46,017 bases of DNA from a virus: the IMG/VR virus record IMGVR_UViG_3300028590_000033, positions 1 through 46,017 of that record; one strand, 5' to 3'. Shown here piece by piece: positions 15,325-22,862 of this stretch. The translations under genes were made by a program, and so were the position numbers. The notes under the pieces are model-generated. The model searched no databases, was not told the DNA's origin, and saw only the letters and a list, made by a program, of their open reading frames with translations. Positions within the stretch are counted from its first letter, which is position 1. Each line of letters starts with the position of its first letter.

Positions 15325-16196
15325 AAAACGAACTGCATATCGAACACCGCTTCGACCTGTCGGCCATGCACCCCGGCCTCTTCGGCACCTGCGACGCGCT
15401 GGTGTGGAACCCGCGCTCGCGCCTGCTCTCGGTCTTCGACTACAAGCACGGCGCCGGCCTGTACGTCGACGTGTACGAGAACCCCCAGCTGATGTACTAC
15501 GCGCTCGGCGCCCTGATCTCCAGCGGCTACAACGCGGCCGAGGTAGAGCTGGTCATCGTCCAGCCGCGGCACACGTTCTCCGAAGAAAAGGTGCGCCGCT
15601 GGCGGTTCTCGTCGCTCGAACTGGTCGACTTCGCAGCCGATCTGATCGAGGCGGCGAAGGCCACCGAGCAGCCCGACGCGCCGCTGGTGGTGGGCGATCA
15701 CTGCCGCAAGCACTTCTGCCCGGCGCAGGCCATCTGCCCGGCGCAGCAGGCGCACCGCAAGGCCATCGCCAAACTGGAGTTCGCGCCGGCTGTCGGCTAC
15801 GACCCGGCGGAACTGGCGTCGATCCTGGACGGCCTGCCCGTGCTGGAGGCCTGGATCAAGTCGGTGCGCGAGTTCGCCTACGCCGAAGCGGACCACGGGC
15901 GCCCGCCGCCAGGCTACAAACTGGTGGAGAAGCAGGCCCGGCGCCAGTGGAAGCACGAGGACAGCGTGGTTGCTGAACTGGTGGATCTCACCGGCATGTC
16001 GGCCAACTGCTTCACCGAGAAGCCTTCGCCGCTGTCTCCGGCGCAGGTGGAGAAGGTGCTGGGGAAGAAGAACTACCTCAAGCTGGCCGACCCGATGGTG
16101 CATTCGGTGTCGAGCGGATATACGCTGGTCCACGAGTCCGACAAGCGTACTGCCGTGAGGCTCGATGCGTTGACAGAGTTCGGGAGCGCGTCGTGA
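15321..16196 (+). CDS. Cas4-like (DUF2800) nuclease, C-terminal part
   Basis: 291 aa. It carries the PD-(D/E)XK core: D25 in FGTCD, D40-x-K42 in VFDYKHG, and the family signature N-P-Q-L-M-Y-Y-A-L-G-A-L. Cys128, Cys133 and Cys139 provide the three C-terminal iron-sulfur ligands. With the preceding gene it completes both the cluster (Cys18) and the active site (His44). Cas4-like phage nucleases process DNA ends for recombination. The start lies in the ATGA overlap; there is no independent ribosome site, so translation probably depends on the upstream gene. Its stop overlaps the following GTG. Confidence 0.78.
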   Translation: MKNELHIEHRFDLSAMHPGLFGTCDALVWNPRSRLLSVFDYKHGAGLYVDVYENPQLMYYALGALISSGYNAAEVELVIVQPRHTFSEEKVRRWRFSSLELVDFAADLIEAAKATEQPDAPLVVGDHCRKHFCPAQAICPAQQAHRKAIAKLEFAPAVGYDPAELASILDGLPVLEAWIKSVREFAYAEADHGRPPPGYKLVEKQARRQWKHEDSVVAELVDLTGMSANCFTEKPSPLSPAQVEKVLGKKNYLKLADPMVHSVSSGYTLVHESDKRTAVRLDALTEFGSAS

Positions 16197-16390
16197 GTTG
16201 GGACGACGACTTTGAGTTTGGCGGTCGAACCTGGCAGGCAAATAGTTCGGACGTTGCCTGTTTACGCTGTGGAAAAGACGGGTTGGAGTGGTACGACACT
16301 GGCCCGCAGCGAGTTCTGTGGGACCCCGTGAAGAACCGCAGGCACGAGTGCCCCAGGATCAGCGCCAAGGATGAGTTTGGACCGAAGTAG
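16193..16390 (+). CDS. Small zinc-ribbon protein
   Basis: 65 aa from GTG. C-L-R-C near residue 23 and a final H-E-C-P make a treble-like zinc site around W-Y-D-T-G and D-P segments, a small protein seen repeatedly in phage replication modules. Ends with TAG. Function unknown. Confidence 0.55.
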   Translation: MSWDDDFEFGGRTWQANSSDVACLRCGKDGLEWYDTGPQRVLWDPVKNRRHECPRISAKDEFGPK

Positions 16391-16438
16391 CGGCGGCTTC
16401 CGCTACAAAACACTGATGTACTGATTGGAGAAGCACAG

Positions 16439-16990
16439 ATGGCAAAGAGAATCATCACTCCGGAATTCACCGGTTCGTTCGTGAACATCCTGCAGCCGGC
16501 CAAGCCCATGCAAGGCCAGCCCGCAGGTGATCCGAAGTACACGATCACCATGCTCTTCGACAAGGACACGGATCTGTCGGCGCTCAAGGCCGACGCTGCC
16601 CGCGCCGCGACCGAGAAGTGGGGTGCCGACCAGTCCAAGTGGCCGAAGAACATGCGCTCGCCGTTCCGCGACCAGGGCGAGAAGGAGTACGAGGGCTACG
16701 TCGCCGGCAACATCTGCGTCACCGCCAGCACCAAGGACAAGCCGGAAACGGTCGACGAGAACAACAACCCGATCGTCGAGTCCCGGGAGATCTACAGCGG
16801 TGCGCGCTACGTCGCCAGCGTCAGCGCCTTCGCCTACGATGTCAACGGCAACAAGGGCGTTTCGTTCGGCCTCGGCAACGTCAAGAAGGTGAAGGACGGC
16901 AAGCCCCTCGGCGGCAAGACCCGCGCGTCCGACGACTTCGGGCCGGCGAAGACGCCGTCGGCAGGCACCGCGGCCGATGTGTTCGGCTAA
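16439..16990 (+). CDS. ssDNA-binding protein (DUF2815, gp2.5-like)
   Basis: 183 aa. The layout I-I-T-P-E-F-T-G-S-F-V-N-I-L-Q-P at the start, K-Y-T-I-T-M-L-F-D-K, N-I-C-V-T-A-S and Y-S-G-A-R-Y-V-A-S-V-S-A-F-A-Y-D-V-N-G-N-K-G-V-S is the DUF2815 family, an OB-fold single-stranded DNA-binding protein functionally like T7 gp2.5. The C-terminus ends in a flexible acidic tail with terminal D-V-F-G, as in SSB-type proteins that recruit partners. It lies between the nuclease and the polymerase and ends just before a terminator. Confidence 0.85.
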   Translation: MAKRIITPEFTGSFVNILQPAKPMQGQPAGDPKYTITMLFDKDTDLSALKADAARAATEKWGADQSKWPKNMRSPFRDQGEKEYEGYVAGNICVTASTKDKPETVDENNNPIVESREIYSGARYVASVSAFAYDVNGNKGVSFGLGNVKKVKDGKPLGGKTRASDDFGPAKTPSAGTAADVFG

Positions 16991-17002
16991 GTGAGCAGGC
17001 AG

Positions 17003-17018
17003 CTGTAGCGCGGTACAG
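17003..17018 (+). promoter_or_regulatory. Near-perfect 16-bp palindrome
   Basis: CTGTAGCGCGGTACAG matches its reverse complement at 14 of 16 positions. It sits directly before the terminator hairpin, so it may be an operator or part of an attenuator-like structure controlling the polymerase genes. Confidence 0.35.
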
Positions 17019-17019
17019 T

Positions 17020-17053
17020 CTTCACCCCCACGGGAACGTGGGGGTGAAGTTTT
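17020..17053 (+). terminator. Intrinsic terminator after the SSB gene
   Basis: A perfect 12-bp stem (17020-17031 with 17038-17049), a 6-base loop and TTTT. It separates the SSB gene from the polymerase genes and probably reduces their expression relative to the SSB. Confidence 0.85.
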
Positions 17054-17075
17054 GGACACGAAGGGAGCGAGCGCG

Positions 17076-17450
17076 ATGGATCAGCAACCGCGGTGTGAAG
17101 ACTGCAACGAACCGGTAAATACGGAAAGCTACGGCGGCATAGTCAAAGCCTGGCACTGCGTAAAATGTGGCAGCGGTGGCGCCGGCTTGCCCGGCCCGTT
17201 CAACCCAAACAGCTTGACGATGCGATTACTCGCGGAACGACACGATGCGGTCAACCACCCCCGGCACTACACCAACCATGCTTCCGGCGTCGAGTGCATT
17301 ACCGTCACCGAACACATGAACTTCTGTCGCGGCAACGCCGTGAAGTACATCTGGCGCGCCGGTGAGAAGGGCAACGAGATCGAGGATCTGAAGAAGGCCC
17401 GCTGGTACATCGACCGTGAAATCGCACGGCTGGAAAAGGCCAAGCCGTGA
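17076..17450 (+). CDS. DUF3310-family protein with zinc ribbon
   Basis: 124 aa. Residues 5-35 have two CxxC pairs (CEDC and CVKC), a zinc ribbon. The C-terminal part V-N-H-P-R-H-Y ... C-I-T-V-T-E-H ... F-C-R-G-N-A-V-K-Y-I-W-R-A-G-x-K-G-N-x-I-E-D-L-K-K-A is the DUF3310 signature, common beside phage replication genes and suspected to act in nucleotide metabolism or regulation. ATG preferred because AAGGGAG is eight bases upstream (17061-17067). Its TGA overlaps the polymerase GTG. Confidence 0.8.
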   Translation: MDQQPRCEDCNEPVNTESYGGIVKAWHCVKCGSGGAGLPGPFNPNSLTMRLLAERHDAVNHPRHYTNHASGVECITVTEHMNFCRGNAVKYIWRAGEKGNEIEDLKKARWYIDREIARLEKAKP

Positions 17451-19624
17451 ATATCACGATTGGCGGGGATTTTGAAAGTAAGAGCGTGGCCGACCTCCAG
17501 GAAGTCGGTCTCTACAACTACGCGCGGCATCCGACGACAGATGTATGGTGCTTCGCCTATCTCGTTGAGGATGAACCGCAACCTCGCATCTGGCACCCCG
17601 GCGCGGATGACGATGTGTTGTACCCGCTGTTCGACGGTCTGGCCGCGGGCGCGACCTTTCGTGCCTGGAACGCCCAGTTCGAAGTCGAGATCTGGAACGA
17701 GGTCTGCTCGAAGAAGTACGGCTGGCCGCTGCTGAAGATCGAGCAGGTGCGCTGCACGATGGCCGCGGCCTACGCCATGGCGCTGCCTGGCGCGCTGGAG
17801 AAGGCCGCCATCGCACTGGGTCTGTCTGAACAGAAGGACATGAAGGGCCACCGCCTGATGCTGCAGATGTGCAGGCCTCGCTCGTTGAACCCACTGGTCT
17901 GGTGGGATGCCGAAGACAAGCAGCTGGCCCTGCGCGCGTACTGCGGCCAGGACACCATCACCGAGCGCGCGGTCTCGAAGAAGATCCTGCCGCTGTCGCC
18001 CGAAGAGCAGGAGATGTGGCTGATCGACCAGCGGATCAACCGCCGCGGTGTTCGCATCGATCGCCCCGCCGTGGTGCGCGCGCTGGAGGTGATCGACCTG
18101 GAGCGCGAACGGCTGAACGCCGACATGAAGCGCGTGACCAACGGCTGGGTCAGTGCCTACACCAACGTCAACGAACTCACCCGTTTTATCCGCCTCGAAG
18201 GTATCGACACGGACGGCGTGGCCAAGGCCGACGTGCAGCGCATCCTGGCGCGCAACGACATTCCAGGCAGCGTGCGATCCGCCCTCGAAATCCGCCAGGA
18301 GGCGGGCAAGGCTTCGCTGGCCAAGCTGGAGCGGATGCTGGAGGTCGTCTCCGACGACGGCCGCGTGCGCAACACCACGCAGTACCACGCCGCGGCCACC
18401 GGCCGTTGGGGCGGTCGAAATCTGCAGGTACACAACTTCCCCCGTGGCGTGTTGAGCCCCGAGGATGTGGCCAAGATCCTCAACGCCTTGACCAGCAGCA
18501 AGACGGCGCGGGAAGCCGCGGACTACATCACGATGTTCTTCGACAGCGCACTGACCGCCCTCGTCTCGTGCCTGCGCGGGTTCATCATTCCGGACCCGGG
18601 TAAGGACATCGCCAACGCCGACTACGCCAACATCGAAGGCCGCGTGCTGGCGTGGCTGGCCGGCGAACAGTGGAAACTCGACGCCTTCGCCGAGATCGAC
18701 AACTCGCTGATCATCGACGCCAATACCGGCAAACCGGTGCGAGACAAGAAGGGCGAGAAGCAGTACACGATGCCGGACATGTACCGGCGCAGTTTTGCGC
18801 GCGCATTCAGCAAGCCTGTCGAAGAAGTGACCAAAGCCGATCGCCAAGTCGGCAAGGTGATGGAACTCGCGTTCGGCTTTCAAGGTGGCCTCGGCGCCTG
18901 GCGCACGATGGAGAAGCCCTACCCGGATCTGCCGCGCTTCAAGGACGATGAAGTCGAAGAGATCAAAAGCGCTTGGCGCAACGCGCACCCGGCGATCGTC
19001 GACTACTGGTATGCACTCGAACGAGCAGCACTCGCCGCCGTGAAGTACCCGGGAACCAAGGCCTCGGCCGGTGCAGAAGGGCGGCAGGTGACCTACAAGG
19101 TCTCCGGCTCTTTCCTGTGGTGCCAGCTGCCGAGCAAGCGTGTTCTTTGTTATGCGTTCCCGAGCATCGGCCAGCAGGCCTGGGTCTCGTTTGCCACCGA
19201 GAAGAAAACCTTCTCGACATCGATGTTTGCCCGGACCTTTGCCGACCTGGAAAAGAAGGCCGCGGCCTACGCCGAGAAGAACAAGCTGCGCCTGGTTGAA
19301 ATCGGGGGATCGAAGGACGTTGTGGTGTTCATGGGCGTCGACTCGACCACCAAGCAGTGGGTGCTGCAGGCCCTCTACGGCGGGCTGCAGGCCGAAAACA
19401 ACACCCAGGCCGTAGCAGCGGACATCTTGCGCCACGGTATCCGCTCGTTGGAGACCCACGACTACCCCGTGTCGTTGCATTGCCATGACGAAGCGAACGC
19501 CGAACTGCCAGCCGGCACTGGCGACCCGGATGAAATGGAGCGCATCATGTGCCTCGCCCCGGCGTGGGCGAAAGGCCTGCCGATCGTTGCTGAAGGCTGG
19601 ATTGCCGGACGTTACAGAAAGTAA
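17447..19624 (+). CDS. Family A DNA polymerase with 3'-5' exonuclease domain
   Basis: 725 aa from GTG. The exonuclease motifs are D8-x-E10 (GDFES), the exo II region N75-AQF-E79 and Y165xxxD169. The polymerase palm has motif A with D392 (ADYANIEGR), motif B R466xxxK470 followed by FGF (476-478), and motif C H680-D681-E682. This is the phage type of DNA polymerase I that lacks a 5'-nuclease domain; it copies the phage genome with the SSB, helicase and primase encoded nearby. A Glu sits where family A exo II normally has Asp, which could weaken proofreading. It is followed four bases later by a small zinc protein gene. Confidence 0.93.
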   Translation: MNITIGGDFESKSVADLQEVGLYNYARHPTTDVWCFAYLVEDEPQPRIWHPGADDDVLYPLFDGLAAGATFRAWNAQFEVEIWNEVCSKKYGWPLLKIEQVRCTMAAAYAMALPGALEKAAIALGLSEQKDMKGHRLMLQMCRPRSLNPLVWWDAEDKQLALRAYCGQDTITERAVSKKILPLSPEEQEMWLIDQRINRRGVRIDRPAVVRALEVIDLERERLNADMKRVTNGWVSAYTNVNELTRFIRLEGIDTDGVAKADVQRILARNDIPGSVRSALEIRQEAGKASLAKLERMLEVVSDDGRVRNTTQYHAAATGRWGGRNLQVHNFPRGVLSPEDVAKILNALTSSKTAREAADYITMFFDSALTALVSCLRGFIIPDPGKDIANADYANIEGRVLAWLAGEQWKLDAFAEIDNSLIIDANTGKPVRDKKGEKQYTMPDMYRRSFARAFSKPVEEVTKADRQVGKVMELAFGFQGGLGAWRTMEKPYPDLPRFKDDEVEEIKSAWRNAHPAIVDYWYALERAALAAVKYPGTKASAGAEGRQVTYKVSGSFLWCQLPSKRVLCYAFPSIGQQAWVSFATEKKTFSTSMFARTFADLEKKAAAYAEKNKLRLVEIGGSKDVVVFMGVDSTTKQWVLQALYGGLQAENNTQAVAADILRHGIRSLETHDYPVSLHCHDEANAELPAGTGDPDEMERIMCLAPAWAKGLPIVAEGWIAGRYRK

Positions 19625-19628
19625 CACC

Positions 19629-19832
19629 ATGCCCGACTTTATCGACGAAGCAGTTGCGGTAGATGCACTATTCCTGGAGGCGAGGATCGCCCTCCACCGA
19701 GAAAGCGTGGCCCCGATTGCCGGCACAGGAAGGTGCTGGGAGTGCGGGACGAAACTGGATGATCCGCGGCGGCGCTGGTGTTCGGCCCTCTGCCGCGACC
19801 TTCAAGAAGCTGGGAAGGGGAACCGTGGGTAA
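19629..19832 (+). CDS. Small zinc-ribbon protein
   Basis: 67 aa. The C-terminal CWEC ... R-R-R-W-C-S-A-L-C pattern is a treble-clef zinc ribbon seen in small phage proteins. N-terminal half acidic and helical. Its end overlaps the primase gene by 8 bases. Confidence 0.55.
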   Translation: MPDFIDEAVAVDALFLEARIALHRESVAPIAGTGRCWECGTKLDDPRRRWCSALCRDLQEAGKGNRG

Positions 19833-22014
19833 ACTAGACCAAGCGTTGAAACTGGCGGCCCAGGGGTTCCACATCTTCCCCCTGGAGCCCAACTCCAAGA
19901 TCCCGCATATCGACGGCTTCCCGCGCCGTGCCACTCGCGATCCGCAGCAGCTGCGCGCCTGGTGGACGTGCCCGGTCATGGAGATCGAGCAGGACTTCAA
20001 CATCGGGATCTCGACCAGCCACTACGGGGACGACGAGGCCCTGCTGGTGGTCGACATCGACAACAAGGGCACCAAGCACGGCGACGATACCGTGCTGGAA
20101 CTCGAACTGCAGGGCCTGGAACTGCCGCCGACGCGCATGCAGCACACCCCCACCGGCGGCCACCACATGGTCTACCGGGTGCCCACCGCGGTGAAGCAGG
20201 GGGTCGACATCTTCGGCAAGGGCTCGGGCCTGGACACGCGTAGCAGCGGCGGCTACATCGTCGCCGCCGGCAGCGAGATTGACGGCCGGCCCTACACCAA
20301 CGACGCGACGGTGATGCCGGCGTTGGCGCCGCGGTGGCTAGTCGAGAAGTGCGGCGCTGCGCCCGCACGACAGGCCGACGCCGATGTGCCCGTTGAGGGC
20401 GTCGACCCGAACCGAGCCCGCGAACGGGCCATTCACTATCTGCAAAATAATGCGCCGCAGTCGATCAAAGGCCAAGCTGGCGACCAGACGGCGCTCAAAG
20501 TCTGCATGCGTTTGAAGGACTTTGGTGTACCACAATCCGAGTGCCTGGATCTGCTGCTGGACCACTGGTTCGAGGGTAGCGGCTGGGCGCCCGACAAGCT
20601 AGAGCGCAAGGTGCGCAACGCCTACAAGTACGGCCAGGAGCGCCCGGGCGCCGCCGCCGCCGAGAGCGACTTTGGCGCGCCCGGTGAGCCCCCGGCCGGC
20701 GGTGCGCAGGGCGACGGGCCTGGCCATCCGTTCGCTGAACTCAATAAGGAGTTCGCCTTCGTCCTCTCCGGCGGCGGGCACCACATCCTGTGGGAAACCA
20801 CCGACGCCGACGGGCACCCGAAGCTGGAGCGCCTGCAGGAAGCCAGCTTCCACGCCATGCACGCCTCCAAAATGATGAGCATGGGCAAGAAGACCGAGCC
20901 CGTGACCAAACTGTGGATGGCCGATCCGCAGCGCCGCTCCTACAAGGGCGTCTGCTTCAAGCCGGCCGGTGGTGTCGGGCCCGAGTGGTACAACCTGTGG
21001 CGAGGCTTTGCCTTCGACCACGAAGGTGATCATTCGCCGCAGGCGCAGGCCGCCGTCGACCACTTCGTCCAGCACGTCACCGAGAACGTCTGTGGCGGCA
21101 ACGCGGCGCACGCCCGCTGGATACTGGGCTACTTCGCCCACATGATCCAACGCCCCCAGGAGAAGTACGGCGTGGCCTTGGTGCTGCGCGGCCGCAAGGG
21201 CGTAGGCAAGACCCTGATCTCCGACATCATCGGCAAGCTGTTGGGTGGGCACTATCTGTTGACCAGCAACCGCCGGTACCTGCTGGGCAACTTCAACGCC
21301 CACATGGAAAACCTGCTGATGCTGACGCTGGACGAGGCCTTCTGGTCCGGGGACAAGCAGGCCGAGGGCCAGCTGAAAGACCTGATCACCGGCGAGAAGC
21401 AGCTGATCGAACACAAGCACGCCGGCTCCTACAAGACCGACAACTTCATGCGCGTGCTGGTGCTGGGTAATGAGGACTGGGTGGTGCCTGCGTCCCACGA
21501 CGAACGCCGCTTCGCGGTGTTCGAAGTCGGCTCCAAGCGCCAGCAGGACCACAGCTACTTCGGCGAGATGATGGCCGGCATGAAAGCCGGCGGCTACGCG
21601 GCGCTGCTGGACTACCTGATGAAGTTCGACCTCAGCGGGCTGGATCTGCGCACCGCGCCGGACACCCAGGCGCTGCACGAGCAGAAGCAGGCGTCGCTCG
21701 AACCGCTGCAGCAGTGGTGGTTCGATTCGCTCGAAGAAGGCCGGGTTCTCGGCGCCGACTTCGACGGCCCCTGGCCCGAGAAGGTGGGTAAAGAGCGGCT
21801 GCGTTCCGCTTTCCGGCGCTACGCCCGCGATCGCAATATAAAATCCAGGTTGCCAGACGAGTACAGCATCGGCCGCATCTTGAAGAAGATCGCGCCATTC
21901 ATGACCACCCTGCGCGAAGGCACCGGCTATCTCTACCGCGTCCCCAGCCTGGTGGAATCACGCAAGGCATGGGAAGCCTACATCGGCCACAAGGCCGAGT
22001 GGGAACCTAGCTGA
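19825..22014 (+). CDS. Prim-pol / SF3 helicase
   Basis: 729 aa from GTG (GGAAGGGGA upstream). Residues 1-190 form a bifunctional primase-polymerase (AEP) domain, with the V-V-D-I-D metal motif, T-P-T-G-G-H-H and D-x-R-S-S-G-G-Y-I-V-A motifs. Residues about 215-290 form a helical linker (PriCT-like). The C-terminal half is an SF3-type helicase with Walker A GRKGVGKT (456-463) and Walker B D503-E504 in MLTLDEAFW, as in phage VapE/DUF5906-type proteins. It primes and unwinds the phage genome for the neighbouring polymerase. Its last codons overlap the convergent HU-like gene by 8 bases. Confidence 0.88.
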   Translation: MGKLDQALKLAAQGFHIFPLEPNSKIPHIDGFPRRATRDPQQLRAWWTCPVMEIEQDFNIGISTSHYGDDEALLVVDIDNKGTKHGDDTVLELELQGLELPPTRMQHTPTGGHHMVYRVPTAVKQGVDIFGKGSGLDTRSSGGYIVAAGSEIDGRPYTNDATVMPALAPRWLVEKCGAAPARQADADVPVEGVDPNRARERAIHYLQNNAPQSIKGQAGDQTALKVCMRLKDFGVPQSECLDLLLDHWFEGSGWAPDKLERKVRNAYKYGQERPGAAAAESDFGAPGEPPAGGAQGDGPGHPFAELNKEFAFVLSGGGHHILWETTDADGHPKLERLQEASFHAMHASKMMSMGKKTEPVTKLWMADPQRRSYKGVCFKPAGGVGPEWYNLWRGFAFDHEGDHSPQAQAAVDHFVQHVTENVCGGNAAHARWILGYFAHMIQRPQEKYGVALVLRGRKGVGKTLISDIIGKLLGGHYLLTSNRRYLLGNFNAHMENLLMLTLDEAFWSGDKQAEGQLKDLITGEKQLIEHKHAGSYKTDNFMRVLVLGNEDWVVPASHDERRFAVFEVGSKRQQDHSYFGEMMAGMKAGGYAALLDYLMKFDLSGLDLRTAPDTQALHEQKQASLEPLQQWWFDSLEEGRVLGADFDGPWPEKVGKERLRSAFRRYARDRNIKSRLPDEYSIGRILKKIAPFMTTLREGTGYLYRVPSLVESRKAWEAYIGHKAEWEPS

Positions 22015-22567
22015 ACGGGTCTCCGGGGGCGAGGTGTCGGTAGCGGCCGATACCCCGCCCACCGCCTTTGTGGTTGGGGTGGGGCCCGACGCGCTTCACC
22101 GCGGCGCCGAGAATACCGGTGGGTGCTGCAGCGGCGAGTTCCTGTTTCTGCTTCAGGGCCTCGGCGCGCTTGCGCTTGGTCTTGGCGCCCAGGGCCTCGG
22201 TGGCCTTGCGCGTGTACCAGCGTGGCGGCAGCGTACCGCCGTGCTGCAGGTGCCCCTTGACCGCTGGGGAGGGTTTGAATTTGATGCACCTGACGATTTC
22301 GAGATCCGTGCGCGGTTTGCCCGGCAATGCGCGGGTTAGACGGCCGTCCCTTTGTGTGGAGTGGAAGCGGCCGAAGCCCTCCCATTCCACGTCCTCCCCG
22401 CGGACCATGCAATCCACCACGATGGCCCGGATCGCTCCGAACATCGAGCGCGTAATCCGGCCGCAGGCCTGTTCATAAGCGGGGTTGCCGCGGGCCAGGC
22501 CGTCCAGCTGGTGGAGTTCGTGACGCAGCACCTTGCGCAGCAGCTGCGTCAGCTGTTTGGTGTTCAA
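22007..22567 (-). CDS. HU/IHF-like DNA-binding protein
   Basis: 187 aa starting at a TTG that overlaps the upstream TGA (TTGA). Residues about 30-107 resemble the HU/IHF fold: an N-terminal helix pair, R-G-x-x-V-x-W-E-G-F-G-R-F (57-68), a short arm region with L-P-G-K, then C-I-K-F-K-P-S-P-A-V-K-G-H-L (94-107). Residues 108-187 are a long basic Ala/Lys/Arg tail not found in standard HU. It forms a two-gene operon with the repressor upstream and is convergent with the primase gene. Probably bends DNA at operators, attachment or integration sites; its precise role is inference. Confidence 0.65.
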   Translation of the reverse strand: MNTKQLTQLLRKVLRHELHQLDGLARGNPAYEQACGRITRSMFGAIRAIVVDCMVRGEDVEWEGFGRFHSTQRDGRLTRALPGKPRTDLEIVRCIKFKPSPAVKGHLQHGGTLPPRWYTRKATEALGAKTKRKRAEALKQKQELAAAAPTGILGAAVKRVGPHPNHKGGGRGIGRYRHLAPGDPFS

Positions 22568-22779
22568 TCGGCCACCTGGAACTGCTCCGGGTTGAAGGCT
22601 CGCCCCTGGCGCCTGGCCAGGGCCTGCAGCTGCTCGATCCGTTCGGCCGAGAGGCTGGTGCGCTGGCGCCATTTCTCGACCGTCGCGTAGGGCGCGCTAT
22701 AGCCCAGCGACACAAGCGCCGCCGAGAGGTCGGCTACGCCCCCGAAATACTCCACGATCCTGCGGTTATCGAGTTTCAT
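22564..22779 (-). CDS. Cro-like repressor (leaderless)
   Basis: 71 aa from the ATG at 22779. A helix-turn-helix spans residues 14-40 (VADLSAAL ... YATVEKW), followed by the L-A-R-R-Q-G motif also found in the regulator at 6473. No CI-type cleavage domain. The start is chosen because a strong promoter ends exactly seven bases before this ATG, which leaves no room for a ribosome site and implies a leaderless mRNA, as for lambda cI. It faces the integrase and is followed by the HU-like gene. Candidate lysogeny repressor. Confidence 0.7.
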   Translation of the reverse strand: MKLDNRRIVEYFGGVADLSAALVSLGYSAPYATVEKWRQRTSLSAERIEQLQALARRQGRAFNPEQFQVAD

Positions 22780-22786
22780 GGCGGTC

Positions 22787-22815
22787 AGCATAGTGAGAGT
22801 TTGCGTTCCGGACAA
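22787..22815 (-). promoter_or_regulatory. Repressor promoter
   Basis: On the minus strand TTGTCC (22815-22810) and TATGCT (22792-22787) are spaced by 17 bases. The predicted transcription start coincides with the repressor ATG at 22779-22780. Confidence 0.65.
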
Positions 22816-22829
22816 GCCCTCTGTATATT
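22801..22829 (+). promoter_or_regulatory. Integrase promoter
   Basis: TTGCGT (22801-22806) and TATATT (22824-22829) are spaced by 17 bases on the plus strand. The element overlaps the repressor promoter, so polymerase at one would block the other. The transcript would have a leader of about 27 bases before the integrase ATG. Confidence 0.6.
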
Positions 22830-22844
22830 AGCCGTTAGATAATA
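22826..22844. promoter_or_regulatory. Operator candidate at the integrase promoter
   Basis: TATTAGCCGTTAGATAATA is 19 bp with 5-bp inverted arms (TATTA/TAATA). It overlaps the integrase -10. Length and outer bases match the 19-bp inverted repeat at 6415-6433. Confidence 0.45.
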
Positions 22845-22862
22845 CGCCCACGGAATACAATC

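Noticed and set aside
15310-15330. Programmed -1 frameshifting to fuse the two nuclease parts
   Set aside because: The A-rich stretch lies after the stop rather than before it, and the codons before the stop form no slippery heptamer; translational coupling by ATGA is the simpler reading.
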